From assembly GCA_015061765.1 (NCBI GenBank), contig SUVZ01000299.1:1-5280 (forward strand): 5,280 bases of DNA, in the 5' to 3' direction. The notes under the pieces were generated by a model. It was not told the origin of the DNA. It worked only from the letters and a program-made list of their open reading frames with translations, and made no database searches. Origin of the DNA: Lentisphaerota bacterium (GTDB lineage Bacteria; Verrucomicrobiota; Kiritimatiellia; RFP12; UBA1067). The position numbers were made by a program, and so were the translations under genes. This document shows, piece after piece, positions 5,280-5,280 of the stretch (positions are counted from its first letter, which is position 1; each line of letters begins with the position of its first letter).

Positions 5280-5280
5280 C

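Overview
All supportable genes in this window lie on the minus strand, so the region is read from right (about 5280) to left (1). There are ten open reading frames: eight complete, and two cut by the window edges. They are packed as one apparent operon. Three junctions are 4-base ATGA stop/start overlaps, one is a 26-base overlap, and the other gaps are 4 to 42 bases. Every start inside the window has a purine-rich Shine-Dalgarno sequence at a plausible distance. I see no plus-strand gene, tRNA, rRNA, CRISPR array, insertion sequence, convincing terminator or promoter.

The content looks like part of a prophage or prophage-like element in a Gram-negative bacterium. A lipoprotein-type leader supports Gram-negative. 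GC content is moderate, and several proteins look to me like phage proteins from the PVC group (Verrucomicrobia, Lentisphaerae, Kiritimatiellae). That taxonomic guess rests on remembered protein style, not on a search, and is weak.

In transcription order: (1) the C-terminal end of a right-handed parallel beta-helix protein, either a pectate-lyase/polygalacturonase-type enzyme or a tailspike. (2) A 322-residue protein with an N-terminal membrane or signal segment, a region resembling the first part of a glycosidase-type TIM barrel, a second membrane segment and a fibronectin-III-like C-terminus. It looks chimeric and may mark a recombination boundary. (3) A 277-residue exported beta-rich protein. 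(4) A 145-residue protein with an N-terminal membrane anchor. (5) A 79-residue XhlA/holin-like coiled-coil plus membrane protein. (6) A 128-residue all-helical protein. (7) A 99-residue small lipoprotein. (8) A 138-residue basic protein. (9) A 291-residue protein resembling a phage head-tail connector/adaptor, with two modules resembling chitin-binding CBM5/12 domains. (10) The start of a Trp-rich protein that runs off the left edge.

Genes 2 to 5 and 7 are all predicted to be exported or membrane-associated. They form an envelope cassette that may serve lysis or surface interaction. Genes 9 and 10 look like virion structure. No endolysin, capsid, portal, terminase or integrase is visible, so the phage assignment is an inference from architecture and family resemblance. 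Most individual genes cannot be given a firm function from sequence alone.
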